A stretch of DNA of 64,000 nt from G963674685 sp964591275 (GTDB lineage Bacteria; Lernaellota; Lernaellaia; JACKCT01), in assembly GCA_964591275.1 (NCBI GenBank), contig CAZQAE010000002.1, positions 62,001 to 126,000 on the forward strand, given 5' to 3'. Numbering within the stretch: position 1 is the first letter of the stretch; each line of letters opens with the position of its first letter. A program made the translations under genes and the position numbers. Under the pieces are notes generated by a model. That model saw nothing but the letters and a program-made list of their open reading frames with translations. It did no database searches and was not told the DNA's origin. Below are positions 28,898 to 37,026 of the stretch, in pieces.

Positions 28898-30403
28898 ATG
28901 AAATCCATCAGGCGACCAATTCGATCAGGAAACAATTCCCGCCGCGGCGCCATCATGGTCATCGTCATGATGATTCTTCTGTCCACGCTGCTGATCGGCG
29001 GCGTCAGCCTTCAAATCACTTCGACCGATCTCAAAATCACGCAGAACTATAAATCCGGGGCGATGGCTTTCTATGCTGCAGAGTCAGGTCTTGAGCACGC
29101 AATTTCTGAACTGCGTGGAAACAGGACCTGGACCGATGGTTTGGCTGAAACCAACCAGGCCAACGGCACATCCTATTTCGTCACTGCCGAATCGCTCGAT
29201 TGCCAATTGACCAAAGTCATTTCCAACGGCTACGCCGGCGAAAGCCTCCGAATCATTGAAACTACCGTGAACGTGGATTCTCCTTTCGACCACGCAATGA
29301 ACGTGGGCGGCGATCTGACTCTCAAAGGAAAGCCGCGCTTCAGCACCTCCGGCGTCCGCGTTAACGGCGATGTGCATCTCGACCTTGATTCCGGCACCCC
29401 GGACCTTCACGTGTACGTGCCATCCTCAAGCGCAGTGAACTGCAGCGTGGAAGCCGACGCCGCGTCGCTACCCACGCCGAGTTTGACTCCGCAATTTTCT
29501 GCGTTGTCCCTGAGGTCGATTCCCATGGCGATGGATGGAAATGGAAACCAAAACCAAAACCAGAACCAGAACCGGTATCGATATGGATGGATAACGATCT
29601 GCTGTCCCGGCAACAATGAAACGCGCGTCCCCCCCGGCCATGTTTCCCGGTATGAGAGTCAAGGATGCACCGTTGGTCCGTGCGGCGGTGATGATGATGT
29701 CGATGACGACGCAGACGACGATGCGGATGACGATGATGATGCCGATGATGATGCCGATGATGATGCCGATGATGATGCCGGGGGAGATGACGACGGAGGG
29801 CCTTGCGATGGCTCTCTGGTTTCCGACAGCCTGTGCGGCGGCGCCGTCTCGCGTTACGGTTCCGCCCCCATGGATCTCAACGCCTCAAAACTTGACGATG
29901 AAACATGGGATGAATTGACCTCAAGCGCGCAAGGCGCCTATCGATTCAATTCCAACACGACCCTCACAAACCTCAACCTTGATACCGTCACCGCCGACGA
30001 GAACGGCAAGCGTGTGATCTACGTCAACGGGGATCTGACCATCAACGGCACAATCTCGGGCATCGGCACTATCGTCACCGAGGGTAAGATCATCTGCGAA
30101 AACAACTTCGTTACAAGCGGTACGCCCACCGTGAGTTTCATTGCCAAAGACGACATCCTGATGAACTTTGACACCAACGCGCAGTCCAAAATGAACGGCA
30201 TGGTGTATACCGAAGGCGATTTTGAACTGCACGGAAAGATCAAATACACAGGCGTCATCACGGCTTTAGGTTCTGCATCCATTCAAAATGCCAGCGAGTT
30301 CACCAGCAACAACGATCCAAATTACTGGGTAACTTACTCCGCCGCCTATGCGGATCTCACCGATCCCATTGATGTCATGTTCTGGCAGGAACTGACGGAA
30401 TAG
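28898..30403 (+). CDS. PilX-like pilus-assembly protein with Asp-repeat insert
   Basis: A 501-residue protein. The N-terminus has RRGAIMVIVMMILLSTLLIGG followed by FYAAESGLEHAISELR (~residues 57-72), the conserved opening of PilX_N proteins that prime or decorate type IV pili. The middle holds an (Asn-Gln) run encoded by AACCAAAACCAAAACCAG and then a run of Asp-Asp-Ala repeats. The C-terminal 180 residues read like a polymer-forming beta-helix domain (NGDLTINGTISGIGTIVTEG; MNGMVYTEGDFELHG). The insert is made of GATGATGCC units near 29695-29790, prone to slippage. No other pilin gene is nearby, so the partner pilus system is encoded elsewhere. Confidence 0.8.
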   Translation: MKSIRRPIRSGNNSRRGAIMVIVMMILLSTLLIGGVSLQITSTDLKITQNYKSGAMAFYAAESGLEHAISELRGNRTWTDGLAETNQANGTSYFVTAESLDCQLTKVISNGYAGESLRIIETTVNVDSPFDHAMNVGGDLTLKGKPRFSTSGVRVNGDVHLDLDSGTPDLHVYVPSSSAVNCSVEADAASLPTPSLTPQFSALSLRSIPMAMDGNGNQNQNQNQNRYRYGWITICCPGNNETRVPPGHVSRYESQGCTVGPCGGDDDVDDDADDDADDDDDADDDADDDADDDAGGDDDGGPCDGSLVSDSLCGGAVSRYGSAPMDLNASKLDDETWDELTSSAQGAYRFNSNTTLTNLNLDTVTADENGKRVIYVNGDLTINGTISGIGTIVTEGKIICENNFVTSGTPTVSFIAKDDILMNFDTNAQSKMNGMVYTEGDFELHGKIKYTGVITALGSASIQNASEFTSNNDPNYWVTYSAAYADLTDPIDVMFWQELTE

Positions 30404-30464
30404 CGCCTTTCGACAACTTAAAGTCTACAATGAAAATAACTGTTGGGCCTACGCAAACCGCTGG

Positions 30465-32345
30465 CTAATGACTCCACCCAACATCGTACATGCCCGGAAT
30501 GGATACCGGCAGCCTTCCCGTGGCCTCCGCCTGACCGAAAAGGAAGCGGGCCGCCGTTTCAACGGCTAGGTCGCGGTTGCTGTAGGTAGCCAGGTACGTG
30601 GAAATATTCGGAAATGCCATGATGTCCCAGGGCATGGCTAGGGCCACCACGACGGTCGGCATCCCCAGTTCGAGCAGGCGTTCAACCATATTGATCTGAT
30701 GCTCGTAATACAGGGCGTTGTACACGCCGATGACAAGCGCGTCGGCTCCGGAGTTAGCGGCGCGGTCCGCGAGCTTCGGCGTGTTGATCGGCAGGTCGCC
30801 GGCCAGGAATGTATCTCCGGTTGCGGAAGGTGAAATCTTTTGCACCTGCGCCAGCAGGTCCGTTCCGGCAATATTGCCCCAGGCGGCGCCGGGGTACATC
30901 TCAAGCTGCGCGAACATGGGACACACCACGTGAACGTGAGCTGCGGCGTCCAGGGGCAATACGCCGTCGTTGTCGCGCACCAGCGTGAGCGCTTTTTCGT
31001 GAAGCCGACGGGAGGATTCGAAATGCTCGTCCGAGGCGAGGACCTCTTTGGCGGTCGCCACATCGGCGAAAGGGTCTTCAAAAAGGCAGTATTTCATCTT
31101 GGAGCGCAATATCCTGCGCACTGATTCTTCGATATTTTCCAGGAAAAGTCGCCCGTCCATGATGGCGTCGTAAACATATTCGATCTGCACGGCCACTTCA
31201 AAGGACCAGTTATAATCACTCACGTCGCCGAAAGGGGGCGGATCATTGCGGAAGGCATCCAGGATCACGTCCACGCCCGCGGCAAGGGCCATGACATCCG
31301 GCGATTCATCCCACTCGTTGAGCGTGATCGATCCCATGTTCATGTCATCGGTAATGATGAGACCTTCGAATTCGAGTTCATTGCGCAAAAGATCAGTCAC
31401 AACCGCCTTGTTGAACACGGCCGGCTCATCGCCCCACGCCCGGTAGATGGAATGCGTCATCATGATCATTTCCGTTCCGGCTTCGATGGAGGCGACAAAG
31501 GGCGGCAAGTATTTTTCGCGGACACTCTGCTCGTCTTCTTCGTTGACGGTCAGATCGAAATGCTCGTCGCCGGGCGTTGTGGAGTGGCTTGGAAAATGTT
31601 TCGCCGTGGCCATGACGAGGTTCTTTTGGAATCCCCGAACGGCTTGCGCCGTAAGGGCCGAAACATTATCGGTCTGTTCGCCGAAGCAGCGTGTGTACAT
31701 GGATATTTCTTCATGGCTGATGGAAAGCCCCGCCACCGGCGCGAACGCGGCGTTGATGGCCACAGCCGCCAACTCTTCGCCCATCACGTGATAGGACTCA
31801 TACGCCGTCAGTGGGTCGAAAGTGGCCCCAAGGCCCAAATTACCCGGCTGATCCGTTCCGGCGGTCAGATTATTGAGCGCCTGCGGAATTCCACCCTCCT
31901 GGTCGACGCTGATGATCAGCGGAATGCCATATTCCGAAAAGACCGCCATGGCCTGCAGTTGATTTACGTTGACGGCTGACCATCCGGCGGTTAAGCCCAC
32001 GCCGGTCATAGGCTGAACGAAGATGCCGCCGACCTTAATATCCTCGATAAGGACGCGCATTTCCTCAAGCTGGATGAAAGGAAAAGACTGCGCGCCGACA
32101 AAATACATCTGCGCGATCTTTTCACGCACTGACATACGGCCCATCAAGTCATCGATTTGCGCATCATCAATCTCGCAATATGGATATTCGAATTCGCCCG
32201 GATCATCCGCAGCGTCATCATCAACTGAGTCGTCATCGACTGATCCTGATTCCGCCCCGTCGTCGTCATCAGCGCATCCCGTCAAAAGGATCATCGCAAA
32301 AAAAAGTGCAAAGATTGCCTGAATTTTCAAATTGCCTATCCTCAT
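30465..32345 (-). CDS. Glycoside hydrolase family 3 lipoprotein
   Basis: A 626-residue lipid-anchored family 3 glycosidase. A signal peptide ends in LLTGC (Cys24), followed by an acidic spacer (ADDDDGAESGSVDDDSVDDD). The catalytic TIM barrel has ATAKHFPSHSTTPGDEHFD, corresponding to the KHFPGHG...DxH acid/base loop of NagZ-type N-acetylglucosaminidases, and LIITDDMNMGSI with the nucleophile Asp. A second alpha/beta sandwich domain follows (ALTLVRDNDGVLPLD). The His of the NagZ dyad is kept, so it probably cleaves a hexosaminide, possibly peptidoglycan-derived, at the envelope. ATG 32345 is chosen over TTG 32357 because GGAG lies six bases upstream. Confidence 0.88.
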   Translation of the reverse strand: MRIGNLKIQAIFALFFAMILLTGCADDDDGAESGSVDDDSVDDDAADDPGEFEYPYCEIDDAQIDDLMGRMSVREKIAQMYFVGAQSFPFIQLEEMRVLIEDIKVGGIFVQPMTGVGLTAGWSAVNVNQLQAMAVFSEYGIPLIISVDQEGGIPQALNNLTAGTDQPGNLGLGATFDPLTAYESYHVMGEELAAVAINAAFAPVAGLSISHEEISMYTRCFGEQTDNVSALTAQAVRGFQKNLVMATAKHFPSHSTTPGDEHFDLTVNEEDEQSVREKYLPPFVASIEAGTEMIMMTHSIYRAWGDEPAVFNKAVVTDLLRNELEFEGLIITDDMNMGSITLNEWDESPDVMALAAGVDVILDAFRNDPPPFGDVSDYNWSFEVAVQIEYVYDAIMDGRLFLENIEESVRRILRSKMKYCLFEDPFADVATAKEVLASDEHFESSRRLHEKALTLVRDNDGVLPLDAAAHVHVVCPMFAQLEMYPGAAWGNIAGTDLLAQVQKISPSATGDTFLAGDLPINTPKLADRAANSGADALVIGVYNALYYEHQINMVERLLELGMPTVVVALAMPWDIMAFPNISTYLATYSNRDLAVETAARFLFGQAEATGRLPVSIPGMYDVGWSH

Positions 32346-32515
32346 GCCCGACTCCAAAAGCTGTTGTCGCCAAATGCATTCAGAAGTATGTAGAGGCGCA
32401 AAATATAGTCAAGTCGAATAAAAATGCGATCGCCTTGAAATGACGACGCTTTTCCCCAATGAGCTTTTTTACTTGGCCGTTAGGGGAAACTTCTGGCTAA
32501 TGATCAGGTATGGAT

Positions 32516-33136
32516 TCAGGTGTTGGTCCGAATCCGCTGGAAGAGATCGCGGACTTTCGAGTCCAACTCGCGAAGCGTCCCTGCGTTTTCAATGATGAAA
32601 TCTGATTTTTTCCGCCGCATGTCGTCATCAATCTGTGCGGCGAGAACGCCGTCGATCTCCGCTGCGCTCCAGACGCTGCGTGCAATGAGTCGCCGACGCT
32701 GCAAGTCCTTGCCGCAGACAACCGCAATGATCGCATCCAGCGCCCAGGGCGGAGGATTTTCCAACAAAAGAGCCGCTTCCACAACGCCCACCATTGCCCG
32801 CTTTTGACGAAATATCTCCAGTTCTTTTTGAATATACTCATAAACGAGAGGGTGGATAATATCTTCGAGTTTTTGCCTCGCATCCGGATTATTGAAGGCG
32901 ATGCGACGCAGGGCGTTTCTATTCGGCGAACCGTCGGCGCCGATGACGCCCTTGCCGAACTCCTCGATAATTTGCGCAATACCCGGTGTGCCAGGCTCAA
33001 TGACCTTGCGCGCCGCCAGGTCCGCGTCGACGACGCCGCAGCCGAGATCGGCGAAAACGGCGGCGACGGCGCTCTTGCCCGAGGCGATGCCGCCGGTCAA
33101 TCCCAGGCAGATGAAGGGATTATTTTTCACCGGCAA
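32516..33136 (-). CDS. coaE: Dephospho-CoA kinase
   Basis: Phosphorylates the 3' hydroxyl of dephospho-CoA, the last step of coenzyme A synthesis. The P-loop GLTGGIASGKS is at the N-terminus and CGVVDADLAARKV follows, with the substrate-binding Asp-Ala-Asp. The LIARS segment near residue 153 is also typical. The length of 206 residues is usual. The start is TTG 33136 or GTG 33130; neither has a clear ribosome binding site, and both overlap the end of the upstream PHP gene, suggesting coupling. Confidence 0.93.
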   Translation of the reverse strand: MPVKNNPFICLGLTGGIASGKSAVAAVFADLGCGVVDADLAARKVIEPGTPGIAQIIEEFGKGVIGADGSPNRNALRRIAFNNPDARQKLEDIIHPLVYEYIQKELEIFRQKRAMVGVVEAALLLENPPPWALDAIIAVVCGKDLQRRRLIARSVWSAAEIDGVLAAQIDDDMRRKKSDFIIENAGTLRELDSKVRDLFQRIRTNT

Positions 33137-33834
33137 TATTCGATCTGAGTGTTAAAAAATTCATGGTCGTAATCCGGCCTGACCTTTGCTTCCTTGATGG
33201 CGTGCACGAAGTCGGCGATCGTTTTGATGGAGGCCGGAAACTCGGTCCAAACCTTCGAGACCAGCTCCTTTTCGCGCGCGTCGGAACCACCCGTGCAGGC
33301 CAGATTGTATTTTTTTGCCAAGAATCCAAGATTTTTGAAATAGGTTGGTTTGACCAAGCCGAAGGCGGCAAGGTCGAGAATTGTTCCGTTAAAATATTCG
33401 ATACCGTCGATATGAGGAAGCACAGCCGCCAGAGCCTGCTCATCAGGCAAACCGCATTTGGTTTTTTGCCCGTCGAGTTTGGCAAAATCCACATGCTGGC
33501 TAAGGCAGGGATGTGCCCAGACTATCGCAACATTTTCGTCTCGGGTCAGGAGGCTGACCGAACCCTCAAAGTCCGTCAATTCATTTATAAGCTGAGAATC
33601 GGTTGAAAATACGAGAAAGTCGCCCTCCGTCGCCTCCAGTTCCATGCCGGGAACAACGATCGCGTCGGGCAGTTCATCCGTCAGTTTGTCCAGGGCACCG
33701 AGGTCGCCATGATCCGTACAGGCCACGACCTTGGCACATGATTTCCTTGCTTGTTCGATCAAGGAATCCACTGACAGGCTGGAGCAGTGCGAGAAGCTGG
33801 AGTGAATATGTATGTCGACCTTGATGGAAGCCAA
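33127..33834 (-). CDS. PHP-domain phosphoesterase
   Basis: A 235-residue member of the PHP family. Metal-binding motifs are visible: VDIHIHSSFSHCSS (HxH near residue 10), ACTDHGD (~40), PGMELEA (~62), an internal VWAHP (~106) and TGGSDAREKE (~194). Such proteins hydrolyse phosphate esters of nucleotides or small metabolites; the substrate cannot be read from sequence. TTG 33834 is the only available start near the motif. It overlaps coaE and is probably co-transcribed with it. Confidence 0.85.
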   Translation of the reverse strand: MASIKVDIHIHSSFSHCSSLSVDSLIEQARKSCAKVVACTDHGDLGALDKLTDELPDAIVVPGMELEATEGDFLVFSTDSQLINELTDFEGSVSLLTRDENVAIVWAHPCLSQHVDFAKLDGQKTKCGLPDEQALAAVLPHIDGIEYFNGTILDLAAFGLVKPTYFKNLGFLAKKYNLACTGGSDAREKELVSKVWTEFPASIKTIADFVHAIKEAKVRPDYDHEFFNTQIEYCR

Positions 33835-33908
33835 AATGGACCCGGCTCATTCAAATGACGCGGTGCACAAAAACCACCTCGGACTCTAATACCGCAGTCG
33901 ATTTGATG

Positions 33909-34421
33909 TCAATCCCCCAAATTCATGCCATTGGGATCATCTGGGGCTTTCTTTTTTTCAAACTCCTGCCAGATGCCGTCAAAGTCGTAAATAACCCATT
34001 GCTTATCCTTTTTCTTCATGCACAAAACACCCGTCTTTTCGTCGGTGGGACCCAAAGCGATGGTGATGTCTAATTGGTCGGCCGTGATTTCAAATGGCAT
34101 CGGCCTGAAAGACGTTGGCTCTTTTTCAAGGATAACGGCGAGGATGAGGGATTTGGCGTCGGAGTGGAAGAACATATTCCTGAGGTTGTCATGGGCGTTG
34201 AAGTAATCCCGAGCTTTGTCCGGCTCCGATTCCTCATTCACGATAGCCATTTTATAGATTTCATCCTGCGTGATCTGTAGGCTCTTCCAAAATCCGCTGA
34301 TCCGCTCATTGATAACTTCAATTTCTTTATCTGCTTTTCTCGTTTTTTGCTTGGCTTTGGAACAAGCCGCAAGCATGGTCATTGCGACAATGATGACGAT
34401 GACAATTTTGAATCTTTTCAT
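33909..34421 (-). CDS. Small lipoprotein, function unknown
   Basis: A 170-residue lipoprotein with a signal peptide ending MTMLAAC (Cys20), then a Lys-rich linker and a mixed alpha/beta domain (GLWKSL-like helix FWKSLQITQDEIYKM; KQWVIYDFDGIWQEFEKKK near the end). No family recognised. AGAGGGG lies five bases before ATG 34421, and the ATG overlaps the stop of the zinc-ribbon gene by four bases, so the pair is translationally coupled. Confidence 0.75.
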   Translation of the reverse strand: MKRFKIVIVIIVAMTMLAACSKAKQKTRKADKEIEVINERISGFWKSLQITQDEIYKMAIVNEESEPDKARDYFNAHDNLRNMFFHSDAKSLILAVILEKEPTSFRPMPFEITADQLDITIALGPTDEKTGVLCMKKKDKQWVIYDFDGIWQEFEKKKAPDDPNGMNLGD

Positions 34422-35257
34422 AGCAACCCCTCTTGGTTTCCAGCGCCTGTCTTCTTATCACAATTCCCATGAGAAATGGAATACGCACTTATCAGTTCCA
34501 GAGCCTTTTCCATTTGATCTTTTCTCACAAGCACCTGCACGCCTCTCGGATTGGCAAGGGGATAGAATCCTCCCCAATGACTGTTGAGGATCATGACCAT
34601 CAAACCCTTGTTTTCCAGCAATTCTTTCACGTATTCGGCCTCGTGTGGATTCGTTGAGTTGAATACTTCCACCAGGCCCCCTTCTTTTTTCAGCGAATAA
34701 CTTCGCTTGCTACCCGTGACCGAAGCGTTGATTGAAGGCTTCCGAAAATATAAAAAGGCAAATAATATCATAAACGGCAACACGCAAAGCCCGAAAATCA
34801 GGAATGAATTTGTATGGACTTTCTGACCGTAAAGGAAAGCGAAAATGGAGAAAAAAGTGGTGGCAGTCAAAGCAACAATGATTGCGGTGATACGGGTCCC
34901 GGCTCCGCCTGGGCGCATGGGATAAATAGAAAAACCCGGTGACAATGGCTGCTTGGAAACTTCGCTTCTGCCGGTGGATTTTTCCGACCTGATTGGCATC
35001 CCGCATTGATCGCAATTGTCGGCGGCGATAGGATTTACGGCCCCGCATTCGGCGCAACCGATTCCCGCCGCACCGCCGCATTCGGGGCAGGTATCAAAAG
35101 AGGAATCCGATTCATGCCCGCAGTCGAAACATATCTGTCCGCAAAGCTTGAAGCCTTCATCGCTCGAGGCAATCAAGGATCCGCACTGCATACACATGCC
35201 TTTTTCAGGCGCGATCCAGGATCGGCAGCGAGGACAGATTTGCTCTGATGTTTTCAT
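34418..35257 (-). CDS. Zinc-ribbon membrane protein with DUF2007-like C-terminus
   Basis: A 279-residue protein with an N-terminal array of zinc ribbons: CPRCRSW...CMQCG, CFDCGHE...CPECGG and CAECG...CDQCG, that is three CxxC-CxxC units in the first ~85 residues. Two adjacent membrane helices follow (ITAIIVALTATTFFSIFAFL and FGLCVLPFMILFAFLYF). The last ~65 residues (VEVFNSTNPHEAEYVKELLE ... GVQVLVRKDQMEKALELI) match the DUF2007 'signal-transducing' fold. ATG 35257 is used because a longer frame to 35455 would overlap rpsI and its terminator. Function unknown; a regulatory or protein-binding membrane adaptor is an inference. Confidence 0.8.
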   Translation of the reverse strand: MKTSEQICPRCRSWIAPEKGMCMQCGSLIASSDEGFKLCGQICFDCGHESDSSFDTCPECGGAAGIGCAECGAVNPIAADNCDQCGMPIRSEKSTGRSEVSKQPLSPGFSIYPMRPGGAGTRITAIIVALTATTFFSIFAFLYGQKVHTNSFLIFGLCVLPFMILFAFLYFRKPSINASVTGSKRSYSLKKEGGLVEVFNSTNPHEAEYVKELLENKGLMVMILNSHWGGFYPLANPRGVQVLVRKDQMEKALELISAYSISHGNCDKKTGAGNQEGLL

Positions 35258-35314
35258 GAGGGACACCGTAACACATCGGCCATTTTTTAACGACGAGCCG
35301 AATATTGAGCATAA

Positions 35315-35344
35315 AAAAAGCCGCCTTAAAAAAGGCGGCTTTTT
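35315..35344. terminator. Strong bidirectional terminator after rpsI
   Basis: AAAAAGCCGCCTT (35315-35327) and AAGGCGGCTTTTT (35332-35344) form a perfect 13-bp stem with a four-base loop and poly-A/poly-T flanks. It separates rpsI from the zinc-ribbon gene on the same strand. Confidence 0.9.
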
Positions 35345-35360
35345 ATTGTTGCTATTTGGC

Positions 35361-36188
35361 TTAACGCTTGGAGAACTGGTAGCGTTTTCGTGCGCCGGCA
35401 AGACCGTACTTTTTGCGCTCGACAGTACGGGCGTCGCGCGTGAGGAATCCGGCACTCTTCAAAGGTGCTCGGAGATCGATATTGAACTCGAGCAGCGCCC
35501 TGGAAATGGCATGCTTCACAGCGCCGGCTTGTCCGGTCTGTCCGCCGCCGTGCACATTGACATTCACGTTGAAAAGATCGCGCGTTCCCGTCAGTAACAT
35601 GGGCTGCACGGCCATATATCGCCAGATGCCGCGAAAGAAATAATTTTCAATCGGCCTTTTGTTGATCGTAATTTCACCGTTGCCCGGCGTCAAATAAACG
35701 CGTGCGACGGATTTCTTCCTTCGCCCCGTCGCTCGAAATTGGGAGCCAGCCGGAGGCGCCGCCAGTTGTGGCTTTGGAGGATCTATGGGTTTCGGCTCTT
35801 CAACCTTTGGCTCTTCGACAGGGTCCGCAACCTTGGCGCTCTCGTCGTCACCCACTTCGTCTTCCTTCTTATCGGCCTTGGCTTTTTTCCCAGAGGCCTT
35901 GGCCTTCTTTTCCTTGGCGACAGGCTTGGCTTTCTTTTCTTCAACCGCAGGCTCGGCCTTCTCAACCGGTTTTTTCTTAGCCGCAGGATCGGTTTTTTCT
36001 TCGACCGCAGGCTTGGCCTTCTTAACCGGTTTTTTCTTAGCCGCAGGATCGGTTTTTTCTTCGACCGCAGGCTTGGCCTGCTCAACCGGTTTTTCCTCAG
36101 CCGCAGACTCGGTCTTTTCTTCAACCACAGGCTCTGTCTTTAGTTCTGTCGCCTTGTCTTCGGCGGTTTTCACATTGTCATCGGACAT
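35361..36188 (-). CDS. rpsI: Ribosomal protein S9 with long repetitive N-terminal extension
   Basis: The last ~125 residues are a normal S9 of the small ribosomal subunit: FRATGRRKKSVARVYLTPG, then HGGGQTGQAGAVKHAISRAL and the C-terminal ARKRYQFSKR tail that reaches the P site. Before it lies a 150-residue extension absent from ordinary S9 (about 130 residues in total), made of Lys, Glu, Ala and Pro with repeats of KPAVEEKTDPAAKKKPV. It is preceded by an AGGGAG sequence, and no start signal is evident directly before the S9 core, so the extension is probably translated. rplM lies 16 bases upstream in the usual rplM-rpsI operon, which supports that this is the genuine ribosomal gene. Confidence 0.93.
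   Translation of the reverse strand: MSDDNVKTAEDKATELKTEPVVEEKTESAAEEKPVEQAKPAVEEKTDPAAKKKPVKKAKPAVEEKTDPAAKKKPVEKAEPAVEEKKAKPVAKEKKAKASGKKAKADKKEDEVGDDESAKVADPVEEPKVEEPKPIDPPKPQLAAPPAGSQFRATGRRKKSVARVYLTPGNGEITINKRPIENYFFRGIWRYMAVQPMLLTGTRDLFNVNVNVHGGGQTGQAGAVKHAISRALLEFNIDLRAPLKSAGFLTRDARTVERKKYGLAGARKRYQFSKR
35941..36120 (-). repeat. 60-bp tandem repeat inside rpsI
   Basis: Three consecutive 60-base units at 35941-36000, 36001-36060 and 36061-36120, each beginning TCRACCGCAGGCTYGGCCT on the plus strand, encode the 20-residue Pro-Ala-Lys-Glu repeats of the S9 extension. A degenerate fourth unit starts at 36121. The first two units differ at only three or four positions. Confidence 0.85.
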
Positions 36189-36204
36189 GATTTGCCATCA
36201 CTCC

Positions 36205-36639
36205 CTATTTGATTTTCAGGGTCTTGGGTTTCTGCGCGTCGTGTGGATGCTGAGCGTCAGCGTATATCTTAAGCTTCTTAATCAGTTTTTTGCCCAAATC
36301 GTTCTTTGGAAGCATTCCCTTGACGGCGTGGCGAATAATTTCGTCGGGCTTGCGCTCCATGAGCTTGCGAGCGTTCTCCTGCTTGAGATGCCCGATGTGG
36401 CCCGAGTGACGATAATACATTTTATCGTCGAGCTTATTTCCCGTCAGTTTCACCTTCGCCGCGTTGATGACGATCACGAAATCTCCGCAATCGGCGTGCG
36501 GCGTGAATTCAGGCTTGGTTTTGCCTCGAAGAACGTTCGCGATCCTCGTGGCGGCGCGGCCCAAAACCTGACCGTCCATGTCGATAAGATGCCAGTCCTG
36601 CTGCACTTCGCCGGGCTTGGCGCTGTATGTCTTAAGCAT
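36205..36639 (-). CDS. rplM: Ribosomal protein L13
   Basis: A 144-residue large-subunit protein. It begins MLKTYSAKPGEVQQDWHLID and holds the typical LGRAATRIANVLRGKTKPEF and ...MYYRHSGHIGHLKQ segments, ending with LKIYADAQHPHDAQKP. GTAGGAT eight bases before ATG 36639 is a fair ribosome binding site. It is the first gene of the rplM-rpsI operon. Confidence 0.97.
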   Translation of the reverse strand: MLKTYSAKPGEVQQDWHLIDMDGQVLGRAATRIANVLRGKTKPEFTPHADCGDFVIVINAAKVKLTGNKLDDKMYYRHSGHIGHLKQENARKLMERKPDEIIRHAVKGMLPKNDLGKKLIKKLKIYADAQHPHDAQKPKTLKIK

Positions 36640-37026
36640 TTGTTTATCCTACGTCTTTAAAAAGACTTAAACCGTTGCACCCCCTGATACAACAGGGCGC
36701 TTGATATAGGGCATTTCAGACCCCGTGTCAAGGCATAATCCGTGTGTACGGCGATGTCGGGGATTTGTGAAAAGAATTGAGTAATCGCTAGAGTTTTCAC
36801 GATTTTGCGCAGCCTGCCTTTGCGCGATTCGTTTACAGGAAATTATAAACAATCCGCTGGCAGTCTCACCTACGGGCACGCGAGCATTAACAACCGCGAA
36901 TTTGGCGGCAAGGCAATGCAAGCTGCCGCGCAACCTTAATAGCCAAGGGAGCGGCAATATTGACTTATGAAAGTGATCCGACGATAAACTGGTCAATGCG
37001 ATCTCGCCGATTTGGAGGGTTAGTTT
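36640..37026. other. Divergent intergenic region between rplM and the ATPase gene
   Basis: 387 bases without a gene. It must carry the rplM-rpsI promoter (minus) and the ATPase promoter (plus). A short inverted pair GTCTTTAAAAAGAC lies at 36653-36666. GGAGGG at 37014-37019 is the strong ribosome binding site of the ATPase gene. Confidence 0.5.
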
